Assembly (NCBI GenBank): GCA_947311845.1
Contig: CAMZMU010000049.1
Coordinates: 11,121,523-11,185,522, forward strand
Reading direction: 5' to 3'
Source: Poa pratensis
Taxonomy: Eukaryota > Streptophyta > Magnoliopsida > Poales > Poaceae
Length of the DNA: 64,000 nt
The position numbers were made by a program, and so were the translations under genes. Below the pieces are notes generated by a model. The model saw only the letters and a program-made list of their open reading frames with translations, was not told where the DNA came from and did not search any database. Shown one piece after another: positions 12,502-22,827 of the stretch. How positions within the stretch are numbered: position 1 is the stretch's first letter; every line of letters begins with the position of its first letter.

Positions 12502-13250
12502 GTTTTTTTTTTTTTTGATTTTAACCGCGAGCTTTATTGATCTATAATCATAGAGTCAATACAAATAGCCTCCTGAATACAATCAGGAGGAACACCACGC
12601 CACACAGACCTAATAGGAGAAAGTTTAGCTAAACAATGTGCAACAACATTAAGAACACGATTAACATGAAGAAAGACACAGGAATCAAAGGACTTCGACA
12701 TCAGTTTCACATCTTCAATCACCGGCCCGCACAAGGAACGATCCAGCTGAGAGGATGTGATGCGTTGGATCACTGACAAGTAGTCGGAGCCGATGATGAT
12801 CTTGGAGTAACCTTCCTCCATAGCGAACGAGACAGCACGACGGACAGCTAGTGCCTCAGCTATCTCTGGAATCAACACATCATCATATCGCTCGCCGCAA
12901 GCGGCGAGGAAAGCACCATTGTGGTCACGGACGACAATGCCTGCGCCCATCTGTCTTGAGGTGTCGAACAAGGCTGCATCAACATTAACCATGAACGTAC
13001 CTTCCGGTGGCGGAACCCATTTTGGTGAAGAAGAAGAGGGTTCACGTCTGTGGTCAGTACTTGGCTTGTAGAGGTGTAGCATGATCATATCAATGTAAGC
13101 CTTGATCTTTGCCGCAAGAGCATGTGGGTGCAACATACCTTCATTTTCACGGAGGTTGAACAAGGAGTAGTAGCTAGTGGGCCACGTGGAAGCAGGATCT
13201 GGCGCCCCGATTTGAATGTCAGACTGTTGATGGTGGCTGTCTACCGTGCA
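12502..13250 (-). mobile_element. LINE (L1-type) 3' end with RNase H domain
   Basis: On the minus strand an open frame (13370-12534) contains a plant RNase H-like domain: FMVNVDAALFD, GAGIVVRDHNGAFLAA, EIAEALAVRRAVSFA and IIIGSDYLSVI give the D-E-D catalytic pattern. The stop is followed after about 20 bases by a poly(A) tail, seen as a run of T on the plus strand at 12502-12515. This is the C-terminal RNase H tail of an L1-type LINE, 5'-truncated. The first 80 or so residues of the open frame are probably not part of the element. Confidence 0.78.
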
Positions 13251-13252
13251 AG

Positions 13253-13632
13253 TTGTTACTAGCCCAATAGCCCTAGTGCTGCTCATCAGATGGTTGACGC
13301 AAGAACAAGACGAACGAGGGTCCAGCAAACCCTTAGAACCGGTGGAACTGAGAAATATCCACCGCTTCAATCACGCGGCTGCAGAAAATCACCCATTCGA
13401 TCCGAGAAAATACGGATTCGGCGGCCGACCAGGAAGAGCTTTGTGAGCTGTGTGTTAGCATATGTTGGGCGAGAAGCAAATGAGGCTGCCCATCGATGTG
13501 CTAAGCAGGCAAGTGAGGATAGAAGGAGATGTATTTGGGTTAACTATATGCCTAGTTTCCTTCAGAGTTGTATCCACATCAATTGTAAACCTCATGATTA
13601 ATATATAAAACTCTTGTGTTGCAAAAAAAAAA
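13253..13632 (+). mobile_element. Second LINE 3' end with RNase H C-terminus and poly(A)
   Basis: The plus frame to 13601 ends with AYVGREANEAAHRCAKQA, the usual C-terminal helix of LINE RNase H domains (reading V.R..N..AH..A). A short 3' UTR ends in poly(A) at 13622-13632. The base run ACCAGTGCAAG after the tail resembles ACCGTGCAAG at 13243-13252, a possible imperfect target duplication, so 13253 is offered as the left edge. It lies tail-away from the minus-strand LINE next to it. Confidence 0.65.
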
Positions 13633-13868
13633 ACCAGTGCAAGAAATTTTTGCTCGACAACTCGTACTCGTCCGATGAATCGGACATAAAGACGTTGCTC
13701 GAGAACCACCGGAAGCAAATGGTGCTGGCGGTTCTCGCGGTGAAGGAGCTCGAGGATGGGAAGAAAAAGGACCGGCGGCCGTCGGCAGCTTTTGCATCCC
13801 TCGCAACCGCCATTTCGGGAACTATCTTGCCGATGATATTTATCCTAGTTGTCTATATTTGTTAAGAC

Positions 13869-15210
13869 CAGGGGCGGAGCCAGGATTCGGACATGGGGGG
13901 GGGGGGAACTCGACGCTCATCAAAGAGAATAAAAATCATAATATATGAAGTCGCAAAATATATAACAGAAAATCCATATAAATATTCGAATACATATGTT
14001 TGATGTTTAGAAAGAAAATTACATGTCTATTAGCTTAAACTCTGCTTTACGACCACCGGTGTCGAATAACTCTATAATCTTATCAGAACTAATCTTTGCA
14101 GCAATTTCCTTACCAATGTAAACAATCATATAATGCCGAAGATAATCATCTCCCATTCTATTTCGAAGACGTGTCTTGATGAGTTTCATGGCCGAAAAAG
14201 CTCGCTCGGCGGTTGCAGTTGACACCGGAAGAGTAATGACCAACCGCAGTAATCTATCAACCATTGAGTATGTGGCAGCTTTACCTGTTTTATATAGTCC
14301 AACTGTCAGATCAGCAAGTGAAGACAAGCATTTTAGCTCTGGATTATTGCAAACATCCAACTGAAAATGCGGAAGCTGCGACTCAAGCTGAGCCCTTTCT
14401 TGACTAGAAAAATCCTCAGGATAAAACTTCTCAACCAGAGTACATATTTTTGAGATGTTAAAAGAATCATGCCTGGGATCCAAAGATGCACAAAGTGTCA
14501 ACAGTTCTGTACTTTGAATACCAAAGCGATCATTTATCTCAACCAGTTGCTGATCTATAGCAACATTGAACCAATCCGCTTGAAAAAGAATTCTACTCCC
14601 CTCTGATCCCTTTCCTTTCTCTTCATCTTTGAGCACAACAAAATGATAAAAGACACAAATTAGCAAACTAATCTACTGGTCTAGTTTACAGCGACCCGGA
14701 GACACAAATTAGTTTGCCTGAAACACTAGATTAGTTTGCTAATTTTCAGCCTGTGCTTTCCGATCACCAAACGCACACATTGGATAGATTGAAAGATACA
14801 TACCTTCACGGCAGAACGGAAGCCGGAAACGGCCGAGGCAGAACGGCGGCGGGTCGGCGGCGGCCGGCGGCGAGCTGGCCCTAGCAGCAGCGAGATGCGC
14901 AGATGTGAGTCGCCGTGATGAGGAGACGAAGAGGCAAGGAAAGAGCCGAAACTTACGATGGATTGATCGTTGATCGTTCAGGCTGGACGCTTGGTTTGCC
15001 TCCTGTCCACGATGGGCCTAGCCTGGAAGGTGTCAAGGTGGGCTGTTGTCTTGGGCCTGTATGGCATAGACATGGATTAACGATTTTTTCCCTCATTAGA
15101 TTAGCTAATTAAGTACCCTTGAGTACATATTACTTACTGAAAATTGTTGGGGGGGGGGGCGAACGGTTGGGGGGGTCCGACCCCTGCTAGCCCCCCTGGC
15201 TCCGCCCCTG
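13869..15210 (-). mobile_element. hAT transposon, internally deleted, 8-bp target duplication
   Basis: The ends are CAGGGGCGGAGCCAGGA and the complement TGGCTCCGCCCCTG, immediately flanked on both sides by GTTAAGAC (13861-13868 and 15211-15218), a perfect 8-bp duplication. Runs of G lie just inside both ends. Total length is 1342 bp, too short for an autonomous copy. It holds the C-terminal part of a transposase on the minus strand. Confidence 0.95.
14019..14666 (-). pseudogene. hAT transposase C-terminal fragment (dimerisation domain)
   Basis: The frame of 215 codons ends at 14019 and carries the hAT C-terminal dimerisation signature: LRLVITLPVSTATAERAFSA followed by MKLIKTRLRNRM and LRHYMIVYI. 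This matches plant hAT transposases annotated as zinc finger MYM-type or TTF-type proteins. The N-terminal zinc finger and catalytic core are missing, so the protein cannot be active. The region 14667-14930 upstream is GC-rich and non-coding in this copy. Confidence 0.85.
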
Positions 15211-15218
15211 GTTAAGAC

Positions 15219-15757
15219 TATCTCAAATCCCAAGAACGGGAAGGAATCTGAATTTTCCAAGGCACAAGAGGCATGTCGAAATGACATTGAGAGAGCCTTT
15301 GTGTTTGGACTTGGAGTTCTTCTACGACAAAATTGGTAGCCGTGTGAAGCCAGCTAGACATCCAGATTGTGAAAATATGCATACTTAGATCCACACATTT
15401 GTTATTTTTGTGTAGCTCGGAATACAAAGTTTTTGAAGTTAATATTTTGCACGTTCGTAGGAGCTACACACGGATTTTTTTTCAATTATTTTTGAAACTC
15501 ACAAATATGATTTTTTTAAATTTTCAAACCGGAGGGAGCACCGGAACTCGGGAGACACAAATCTTCACTCGAAACTAGAGGTGTTTTATTACTTAAACAC
15601 CCTTTATCTGGTTTCATATTTTTTATGTCATATGCCACATATGTGCTGGAGTAGTAAACACAGTAGTAAATGAACATGCAGTGCAGTAATTGCCGTAGTT
15701 AATATCATGAGCAACAAACACGATCACCGATCACGGTAGTTAATTGGTCCATGTTTA
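15219..15757. other. Non-genic stretch
   Basis: AT-rich sequence between two transposons, with repeat-like wording (GTTATTTTTGTGTAGCTC, GGAGCTACACACGGATTTTT) that could fold back weakly. No gene is supported. Confidence 0.35.
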
Positions 15758-16499
15758 GAGCATCTCTAGCAGAGCCTGCAAAACGCGGATCCACAAAACA
15801 GTTTTGCAGGTCGCGGAACGCGTATTTTTTGGCTCAAAACGACGCCGCGTAAAACAGAAACCGCAAAACCAAACTGTAAAACAGGATATGCCGTAGAATA
15901 TTCCTTCTTCTTCTTCCTCACCCCGTTTCAACCATCGATCTGTGCAGCTAGCTAGGTCCGGTAGCTCGTACTAGTAGTAGCTCGTACTAGCTCATGCGGC
16001 CGGCAGCTCGTACTAGTGCAGTTTCTGATGGATCGGCCGGCCGGCAGCTCGTACTAGTGCAGCTTCGATCTGTGTAGCTTCGGATGGATCGGCCGGCCGG
16101 CAGCTCGTATAGCTAGCTTCGGGAGCGGATGAAGCCGGCGGCCGGCGGCCGGTAGCCGGCGGGCAGCGTCCATGAAGCTCCACCCGAAGCCCACACTGGA
16201 TGGAGGGAGCAGACAATGGCGTCGCCGGCAAACTCCGGCTGGTGAACGGCGGCCGTAGGATGGAGAACGCACGGCGGAGATCCCATCTCACGAGCGTTGA
16301 CCAGTTTGCAGGCACCCTTCAAGGAATCCGCATATTGCCTCAAAATCTCCATGTTTCCAGGTTGCTGCTACGAATTCTCGGCGCCCGCAAAAGTTTTGCG
16401 GTTTTGACCAGTTTTGCAGGCTCTATTCGGGACGTTTTTTCAGCAAAAACTGTAAATTTGCAGGTTTGACCAGTTTTACGGGTTCTGCTAGAGATGCTC
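15758..16499. mobile_element. PIF/Harbinger-type non-autonomous element, TTA duplication
   Basis: The ends are GAGCATCTCTAGCAGA and its complement TCTGCTAGAGATGCTC, flanked by TTA at 15755-15757 and 16500-16502. The interior begins and ends with related GCAAAAC/GTTTTGC blocks. At 15960-16110 a short tandem segment repeats GGCCGGCAGCTCGTACTAGT. There is no transposase. Length is 742 bp. Confidence 0.9.
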
Positions 16500-16775
16500 T
16501 TACTCCTGAACGAGCACGACCCGAATTTCTCGGCTACTTTCAGGGTTTCAAATGGAGCTACTCTCCACTATCCTCCACTCTACCCACAAACACAGACGGA
16601 AAAGGAGCGGACACCGCAGCACGCCACGCTCGCACAGCATTCAAGCCTACTCTACTTCTCAACAAAGTTGCAAAGGGCCCTCCCTCAACAGGGCTGCCCG
16701 GAAGCGAGCTGCTCCAGTTCCCCACAGCTAGCTTCTCCCTTGTTCTCAAAGCCAAGAACACCTGCTCTTCTCTCT

Positions 16776-17611
16776 TTTTTTTTTGAGGAAGGATCTGATC
16801 ATATATTAAGGAGGCCAAGACACTTTTACAGCAAGGTCCAGAAGAAACATAAAATTACAGAAGAACCCTGGAAAAGTGCACAAAGCACCCTCAGCCGCCG
16901 AAGAAAACGCAATCAGATCCCAGGGCTTGCCCCAAGAACCTAGGCCGCCGCACCGCCGCCGTACCTCCCGCCGTCGAGAAGGAGGCGCCGCTCCACCTTG
17001 TAGACGGCCGCAACAGCCACCCGCCGCCCAGCAACGGGATCATAGCTCGCTGAAAGAGCACGGCCGCGACACCATCTTCTCGATTCCGCCGAACCTCCAG
17101 CCGGCGACGCGTCGCCCAGGTCCACCACCACCTGCACCACCGCATCACCCGCCTCTGCTCCCCACACCACCATGGCTAGCCGGAGCAGCAGCAGGCAAAG
17201 AACCCGAGCACCAACACCTGCACCAAAAACGGAACAGCAACCATCGCCTGCTCCCCTCCTCGCCGCCACGGCCGGCCAGAGGAACACGGGCGGACGGCCG
17301 CGCCCGGCACAACAACTCCACTTCCTCACCGGCGACGACGCCGGAACGGGGAGAGGGGGAGGACGAAGACCCAGAACCGACGCTACCACCACCGTCAACA
17401 GAGGCGCCGCAGGGGACACACACCTAGCTATCTAGGACCTAACTACCACACACGACGGAGCCGAAGCTCCCCCCCACCTCGCGGCGCCGGAACGGCGGCC
17501 GGAGGCGGAGGGGAGGAGCAGATCCGCCGGCGGAACCTTGGCCTGAGCGGTCGCCTCGCAGTCGCCTCTCCCGCACAGTAAACCTTATCCCGAAGCGGTG
17601 TGATACTCTGT
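16776..17611 (-). mobile_element. Retroposed non-LTR element with 16-bp target duplication
   Basis: ACCTGCTCTTCTCTCT occurs directly on both sides (16760-16775 and 17612-17627). The inserted 836 bp read on the minus strand as a GC-rich body followed by a short 3' region with AATTTTATGTTTCTT and TAATATATGATCAGATCC and a terminal poly(A), seen as T at 16776-16784. This is the hallmark of LINE-mediated insertion. No reverse transcriptase is present, so the element is non-autonomous or truncated. It ends 150 bases before the TBL start codon at 17762, inside the likely promoter or leader. Confidence 0.85.
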
Positions 17612-17761
17612 ACCTGCTCTTCTCTCTATTCCCCCCCCCAGATCCCAACTGCCACATCCCCCAATCAGATCGCCGTTCGCAACGCGCATCTCTGTCGCGC
17701 AATGCTAGCAGCGGCAATCTAGGCAGCTCCAAGCATCGATCGAGCCGGGTCGAGGGGGAGG

Positions 17762-20700
17762 ATGATGAAGGCGCATCATGGCGTGCCCGGCGGGGGCCAC
17801 GGTCGTCGCACCCCGTTCCTGACCTCGTACGCGCTCACGCTCGCCTTCATCACCTTCGTCTCCCTCCTCTACTTCAAGGACTTCTCCTCCACGCTCCACC
17901 AGCCCTTCCTCCACCACCCGCCGCCACGACACCACCCACACGCCAGTCCCTACCGACCCCGGCCCCGACCCCAGCCCCATGTCGGCAGAGTGGGATTGGT
18001 AGAGAAGCGGGCAGCGGTTGAGAGCTCCCGCGCGCCGGAGCGGCTGCCGTTCGCGGTGGGCACGGCGGCGGCGGGGTGCGACATCGCGCAGGGCGAGTGG
18101 GTGTACGACGAGGCGGCGCGGCCGCTGTACGAGGAGGAGGAGTGCCCCTACATCCAGCCGCAGCTCACCTGCAAGGAGCACGGCCGCCCCGACACCGCCT
18201 ACCGCCACTGGCGCTGGCAGCCCCGCGGATGCGACCTCCCAAGGTCCGTACGAAAAAAAAATATTATCATCTTTAACGAATCTCCTTCTTCCTCTCGATG
18301 CGATTGCGAGCAATGGCGATACTGATTTTGGATCTTTGCGTTCCATGAAGCAATTTCTTTTCACAAATCTAGTGCAAAAAAAAACAGCTTTCCTACGCAA
18401 AACCAATCGATCTAGTAAAGCAGGATGGATGCCGACCAGACGGAACGAACAAACCCGTCGTGCTCTACCCCGGGGCGCGATTTCGGGGCCGGTTCGGCGG
18501 GGATTTTGGCCGGACGCCGAGAGCGGCTGGACCGCTGGACGCTCCGAGGTAGGCGAACTCCCCGCCGTCGGGTTGGGTTTGGGTAGGTAGGTAGGACGCG
18601 CCGAGGCCGAGGTGGGGGCGCCGCGAGCGACACGAGTCCACGCCCCGACGACCTGCCAAGTGTGGACGGCAACACAACACGAACCAGACTCTAGTTATTA
18701 TTGTTAGGCCCGGGGCTTCTTAACTAACCCCAGAGACTCTACCGCTCCATGAACGTAACAGGGGAGCGAGCGTCGGTGGGATCTGCGTGCTAAATTTCAG
18801 GCGACGGTGCGACGCACATGACATGAGGGACGATCCATCCATCCAGCTGTTCGCTGCCGACCCTGCGTGCTGCTGCCGCGTTCTCCCCGGGCACAGGTGC
18901 AGGCGCGCTCACGTGGGAGCACGGGAAAGACCTACGCTACAGCATCCTCTCCTTCTCTTCTTTTTGTGCGCGCGTGTGTTGCCAACTTGCAATCCCAACG
19001 GACCCCCTCTCCGCCTGGACATGGACGGGGCTAGGGTTCCTTAACTAGAGATGCTTTTTTCCTGATTGAGAATGGTTGTTGCTCCGTTGCTGTCGAACCA
19101 CGTTCCAAATAAGCCTGATCCTGATGCTTTGGCGGAAGGGAGTTGAAACGATGTTGAACACCCTCACACGACGTTATGGGCCAGACACGCTTGCTTCCTG
19201 GCACGGTATGTCGATCGGATTTATGGGACCATATATATGCAAGAGCCTGTGGTTTCTCTTTTTGTAAGCTGCAGAGCACCCTCTGAATGTTCTTCTACAG
19301 CGCCGTAGGATATTGGACAAGGTTAGAGGTCACCCTCGAGACAATGTGGCTTTTTATTCGAGGAAATGTGTCATTGTGAACTCGCTTGTCAGTACGCGGT
19401 CGATATCAGCTGAGTGAATGTTTATGGAAGAATATCAGTCACTCTCAATATTTACCTCAGTAGTTTGCATGGGAATGTCAGCTACATGAGATTTCTGGTC
19501 AAACCATAGTTTTTTTTTCCTGATGAGGATGGTTGTTGCTCCGTTGCTGTCGAACCACAGTCCTCAAACCTAAGTATGATACTTTGGAGGAAGGGAATTA
19601 AAACGATGTTGAATGTAGGAACGTTACGGGCTGTTCGGGACCATCTGCAAGAGCCGTCTCCGGTTTCTCTTTTTGTTGTCTGAATGTCCGTCGACAGCGC
19701 CACAGGCTATCGGACACGGTTGAGGTTCTTGCTCGCAATGTTCAGAATATCAGTGACTGGTGACTGCTCGGACGGCCACTGAGAAACGATTAATCGGTTA
19801 ATCGGGCGATTAACTGAATTTATCGGTCGACCATTAATCGGAACAATATACCTAGTTTTTAGTTTTTTTTTACGTACTATCCCAATCTCCAATGTTCCCA
19901 GGCTCCCAGCAGTTGTAGAAGCAGCCGCAGAACCCTACCAAAGTACCAAAAACATCAGCCTTTGACCCAATTACAAGCTGTAGAAGCAACAATATACTAC
20001 CAGCAACTACTACCAACTAGCAACTAGCAATTACCAGCAGCTGAACACTACAACACAAAGCAGCAGTGAGCAGCAGCTACTACCAAAGCAGCAGCGAGCA
20101 GCAGGAAATAGAAGCAAGAACTGATATTTACAGAGGAGGATGGAGAGTTGGAGACCATACCTTGCTTGCCGGCGAAGCCATGGAGGAGATCCGGCGGGAG
20201 GCGCAGGCAGCGGCTCAGGCGGACGGGCAGGCGGCGGATCGAGCAGGGGCCTGGTCAGGGACGACGGGAGGAGGGGGAGAAGAGGCGCTGGCGGGAGCGG
20301 AATCCTTCCTGTAAGCGGCGCGGGAAGTGGCTCTTGCCGGCGGCGACGTTCTCCTTGCTGGCGGCCGGCAGGAGATGGGGAGGCGGCGCGGGAGCCCCCC
20401 AATTCCAAACCCTAAAGAGCGGGCGTGGCGCTGGGTGGGTCGAATAATTGAGGAGCACGGGCGCGGGGCGGGTCTATTTATACAGAAAGCCTAGACCAGT
20501 TAACTGAAAACCCTACCGTTAACTGAAGATGCCCGATAAATCGGCCTGTCAGACCGATAAATCTGCCAAACCAGTAAACGCACCGAATAGGCCCTTTTCG
20601 TTTCGGTCAGGGTCCGATTCGCAGTTAATCGGCCCGTTAACTGAAATATCGGCCGATATTTGGAACATTAACAATGTGTCACTGGACTAGCTTGTCGGAA

Positions 20701-22552
20701 CTAGGTTAATATCAGCTGAGTGAATGTTTACAGAAGAATATCAGTCACTCTCAGTATTGAACTCAGTAGTATACTAGTATGGCATGAGTGTTCCAGTAGA
20801 ACCACAATCTAAAAATGTAATTTGCTTAACAGATTTTGGAATTCAGCATTTATGCATTATATTGATCTTCATGCTGTGTGTCTCATTCTCACACTGCAAA
20901 ATCTCTTGTGTTGCAGCTTCAACGCAACTCTAATGCTCGAGATGCTGCGGGGCAAGCGCATGCTCTTTGTTGGAGATTCTCTCAACCGGGGCAGTACGTG
21001 TCGTTGGTTTGCCTCCTGCATCGGGCCATACCTGAGAGCTCAAAATCCATGGAAACATTCGACTCTCTCACAGTTTTCAGAGCAAAGGTATCCCTTCACT
21101 ATGTTTATACATAAGCACTGTACTGAACCTTTTGTTTGCCAATGAAACATATTATCAACACCAAAGCTCTATGCTCACAGTTTTTAGAGCAAAGGTATCC
21201 CCTTATTTTTATTACACTGAACAGTAAAGATTGCTAGATATGTCTACAAGGAACAAACTCCCGAGATTTTAACATCTAAAATTCTATGTCTTTATTTCAT
21301 CATTGTGTTCCTTTCTCTCTAGTCTCATCTGTACTGAATATGATTACTGTTGCATTTTGTAGGACTACAATGCCACGATTGAGTTCTACTGGGCTCCCTT
21401 TCTGGCTGAATCAAATTCTGATGACGCTGTTGTGCATCGTGTTGCGGATAGAATAGTAAGAGGGACAGCCATTGAGAAGCACGCCAAGTTTTGGAAAGGA
21501 GCTGACGTTGTGGTATTCAATACCTACCTTTGGTGGATGACCGGACAAAAAATGAAAATTCTGTAAGTTATACCTTCCACATGGCTACATGGTGTTGCGT
21601 ACTTGAAGCTAGCTTAGAATTTTAAGGGCAACATCAATGTTACTGCGCAAACAAAAAAGTTACTTCGCGTTTATGTATTTTGTGCCTATATCAGATTGTC
21701 ATATTTTGTATGGAAAATTCTTCAGAAACAATTAACATGATTGTTCCATGTTTCGTTAAACATCATATCTTGCGAGTAAAAACACATAAGTAGATAATTT
21801 TATCAACTAAACGTAAGCCACATAGTCAATGTGGAAAATTCAAGCCAGGGATAAAAATTACAGGTCACAACGAATCATCTAGTAATTTTGAAATAAAAAG
21901 GTTCTGAACTTTTGTTCTTCCAGGCAAGGTTCTTTTGAAGATAAGAGCAAAGACATTACAGAAATGGAAACAGAGGAAGCCTATGGGATGGTACTGAATG
22001 CTGCCGTGAAATGGGTCGAGAAAAACATGAACCCTAGAAACTCAAGGGTGTTTTTTGTCACTATGTCACCTACTCATACAACGTAAGCTCTCATCTTTCT
22101 ATCAAGAATTTAGTTAAATGTCCCTGCATCTGATTGGCTCATTCTATACTACATTGCACGTGGCTGATTGATATCTGAAGTTGTACGTCGTGTTTCTGAT
22201 TTGTATCATTAGGAGCAAAGATTGGGGCGATGATTCTGATGGGAATTGCTACAACCAAACTACTCCAATCAAAGACTTGTCTTACTGGGGACCGGGCACT
22301 AGCAAGGGCCTGATGCGTGTTATCGGAGAAGTGTTCAGCGCATCCAAGGTCCCCGTTGGGGTCGTCAACATCACCCAGCTGTCTGAGTACCGCAAGGACG
22401 CGCACACCCAGATATACAAGAAGCAGTGGAACCCGCTGACCCCAGAGCAGATCGCCAACCCCAAGAGCTACGCGGACTGCACCCATTGGTGCCTCCCAGG
22501 ACTCCAGGACACCTGGAACGAGCTGCTCTACTCGAAGCTCTTCTTTCCTTGA
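17762..22552 (+). CDS. Trichome birefringence-like (TBL) O-acetyltransferase, 5 exons, broken by one frameshift (possible pseudogene)
   Basis: Exons are 17762-18243, 20917-21087, 21363-21562, 21924-22082 and 22213-22552, all with GT/AG borders. Exon 1 encodes an N-terminal membrane anchor (about residues 17-38), a Pro/His-rich stem and the PMR5N domain ([34 protein letters not shown]). Exon 2 has the catalytic FVGDSLNR block, and exon 5 ends with the DCTHWCLPG (DxxH) block. TBL proteins are Golgi type II enzymes that acetylate xylan or other wall polymers using the GDS serine and the DxxH pair. One base is missing near 20988-20993: after LNRG the frame shifts, and translation would stop at TAG 21454-21456 after about 248 residues, without DxxH. 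All other exons keep phase for about 450 residues. Either a recent pseudogene or a one-base sequence error in a G run. The 2.7-kb intron 1 contains a tandem duplication and a transposon. Confidence 0.82.
19050..20790 (+). repeat. Tandem duplication (unit about 455 bp) inside TBL intron 1
   Basis: Two copies start at about 19050 and 19508. Both contain GGTTGTTGCTCCGTTGCTGT, GGAAGGGA.TT.AAACGATG, and TATCAGCTGAGTGAATGTTTA followed by GAAGAATATCAGTCACTCTC. The second copy is interrupted at about 19737-20669 by a 933-bp insertion. Copy divergence is moderate, so the duplication is not very recent. Confidence 0.85.
19737..20669. mobile_element. Probable hAT-like non-autonomous element in TBL intron 1
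   Basis: Comparison with the uninterrupted duplicate copy shows extra sequence here. The ends are inverted: AATGTTC..AATATC on the left and GATATTTGGAACATT on the right. Both subterminal zones are rich in CGATTAATCGG and CCGATAAATCGG words. The core (about 20140-20420) is GC-rich and without a recognisable protein. I could not identify a clear target duplication. Confidence 0.6.
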
Positions 22553-22827
22553 GCGGAGGAAGAACCTCTGATTCGGACTGTTAACGCGCAGGAAACCTCC
22601 CATCGCCCCTTTGGACCTGAAAGGAGTCCATGAACATAATGCCCAAGTTCCTCGGAGTATAGTATATCATCTGGGAAAGGTGGGTCTGCTGGGGAAGGGC
22701 TGCTAGTCTAGGTAACAACGTACAGGTTCTCACATTCTGAGATACACTCAGGCCACAGGCACGCTGCACCAGATGAGGTGTTGCGATCGCTTGCTGATAA
22801 GGCCATTTGCTGCTGATACTGTACCAT

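Noticed and set aside
12534..13370. Nuclear RNase H-type gene of 278 aa
   Set aside because: The domain is the standard C-terminal module of plant L1 elements and the frame is followed by poly(A), so it is a LINE tail. No separate gene is claimed.
14019..14666. Domesticated hAT transposase gene
   Set aside because: It lies within a complete hAT element with its own ends and duplication and lacks the catalytic core, so there is no sign of domestication.
16876..17435. Overlapping open frames on both strands before the TBL gene
   Set aside because: They lie inside the retroposon bounded by the 16-bp duplication and have no domain; the base composition explains them.
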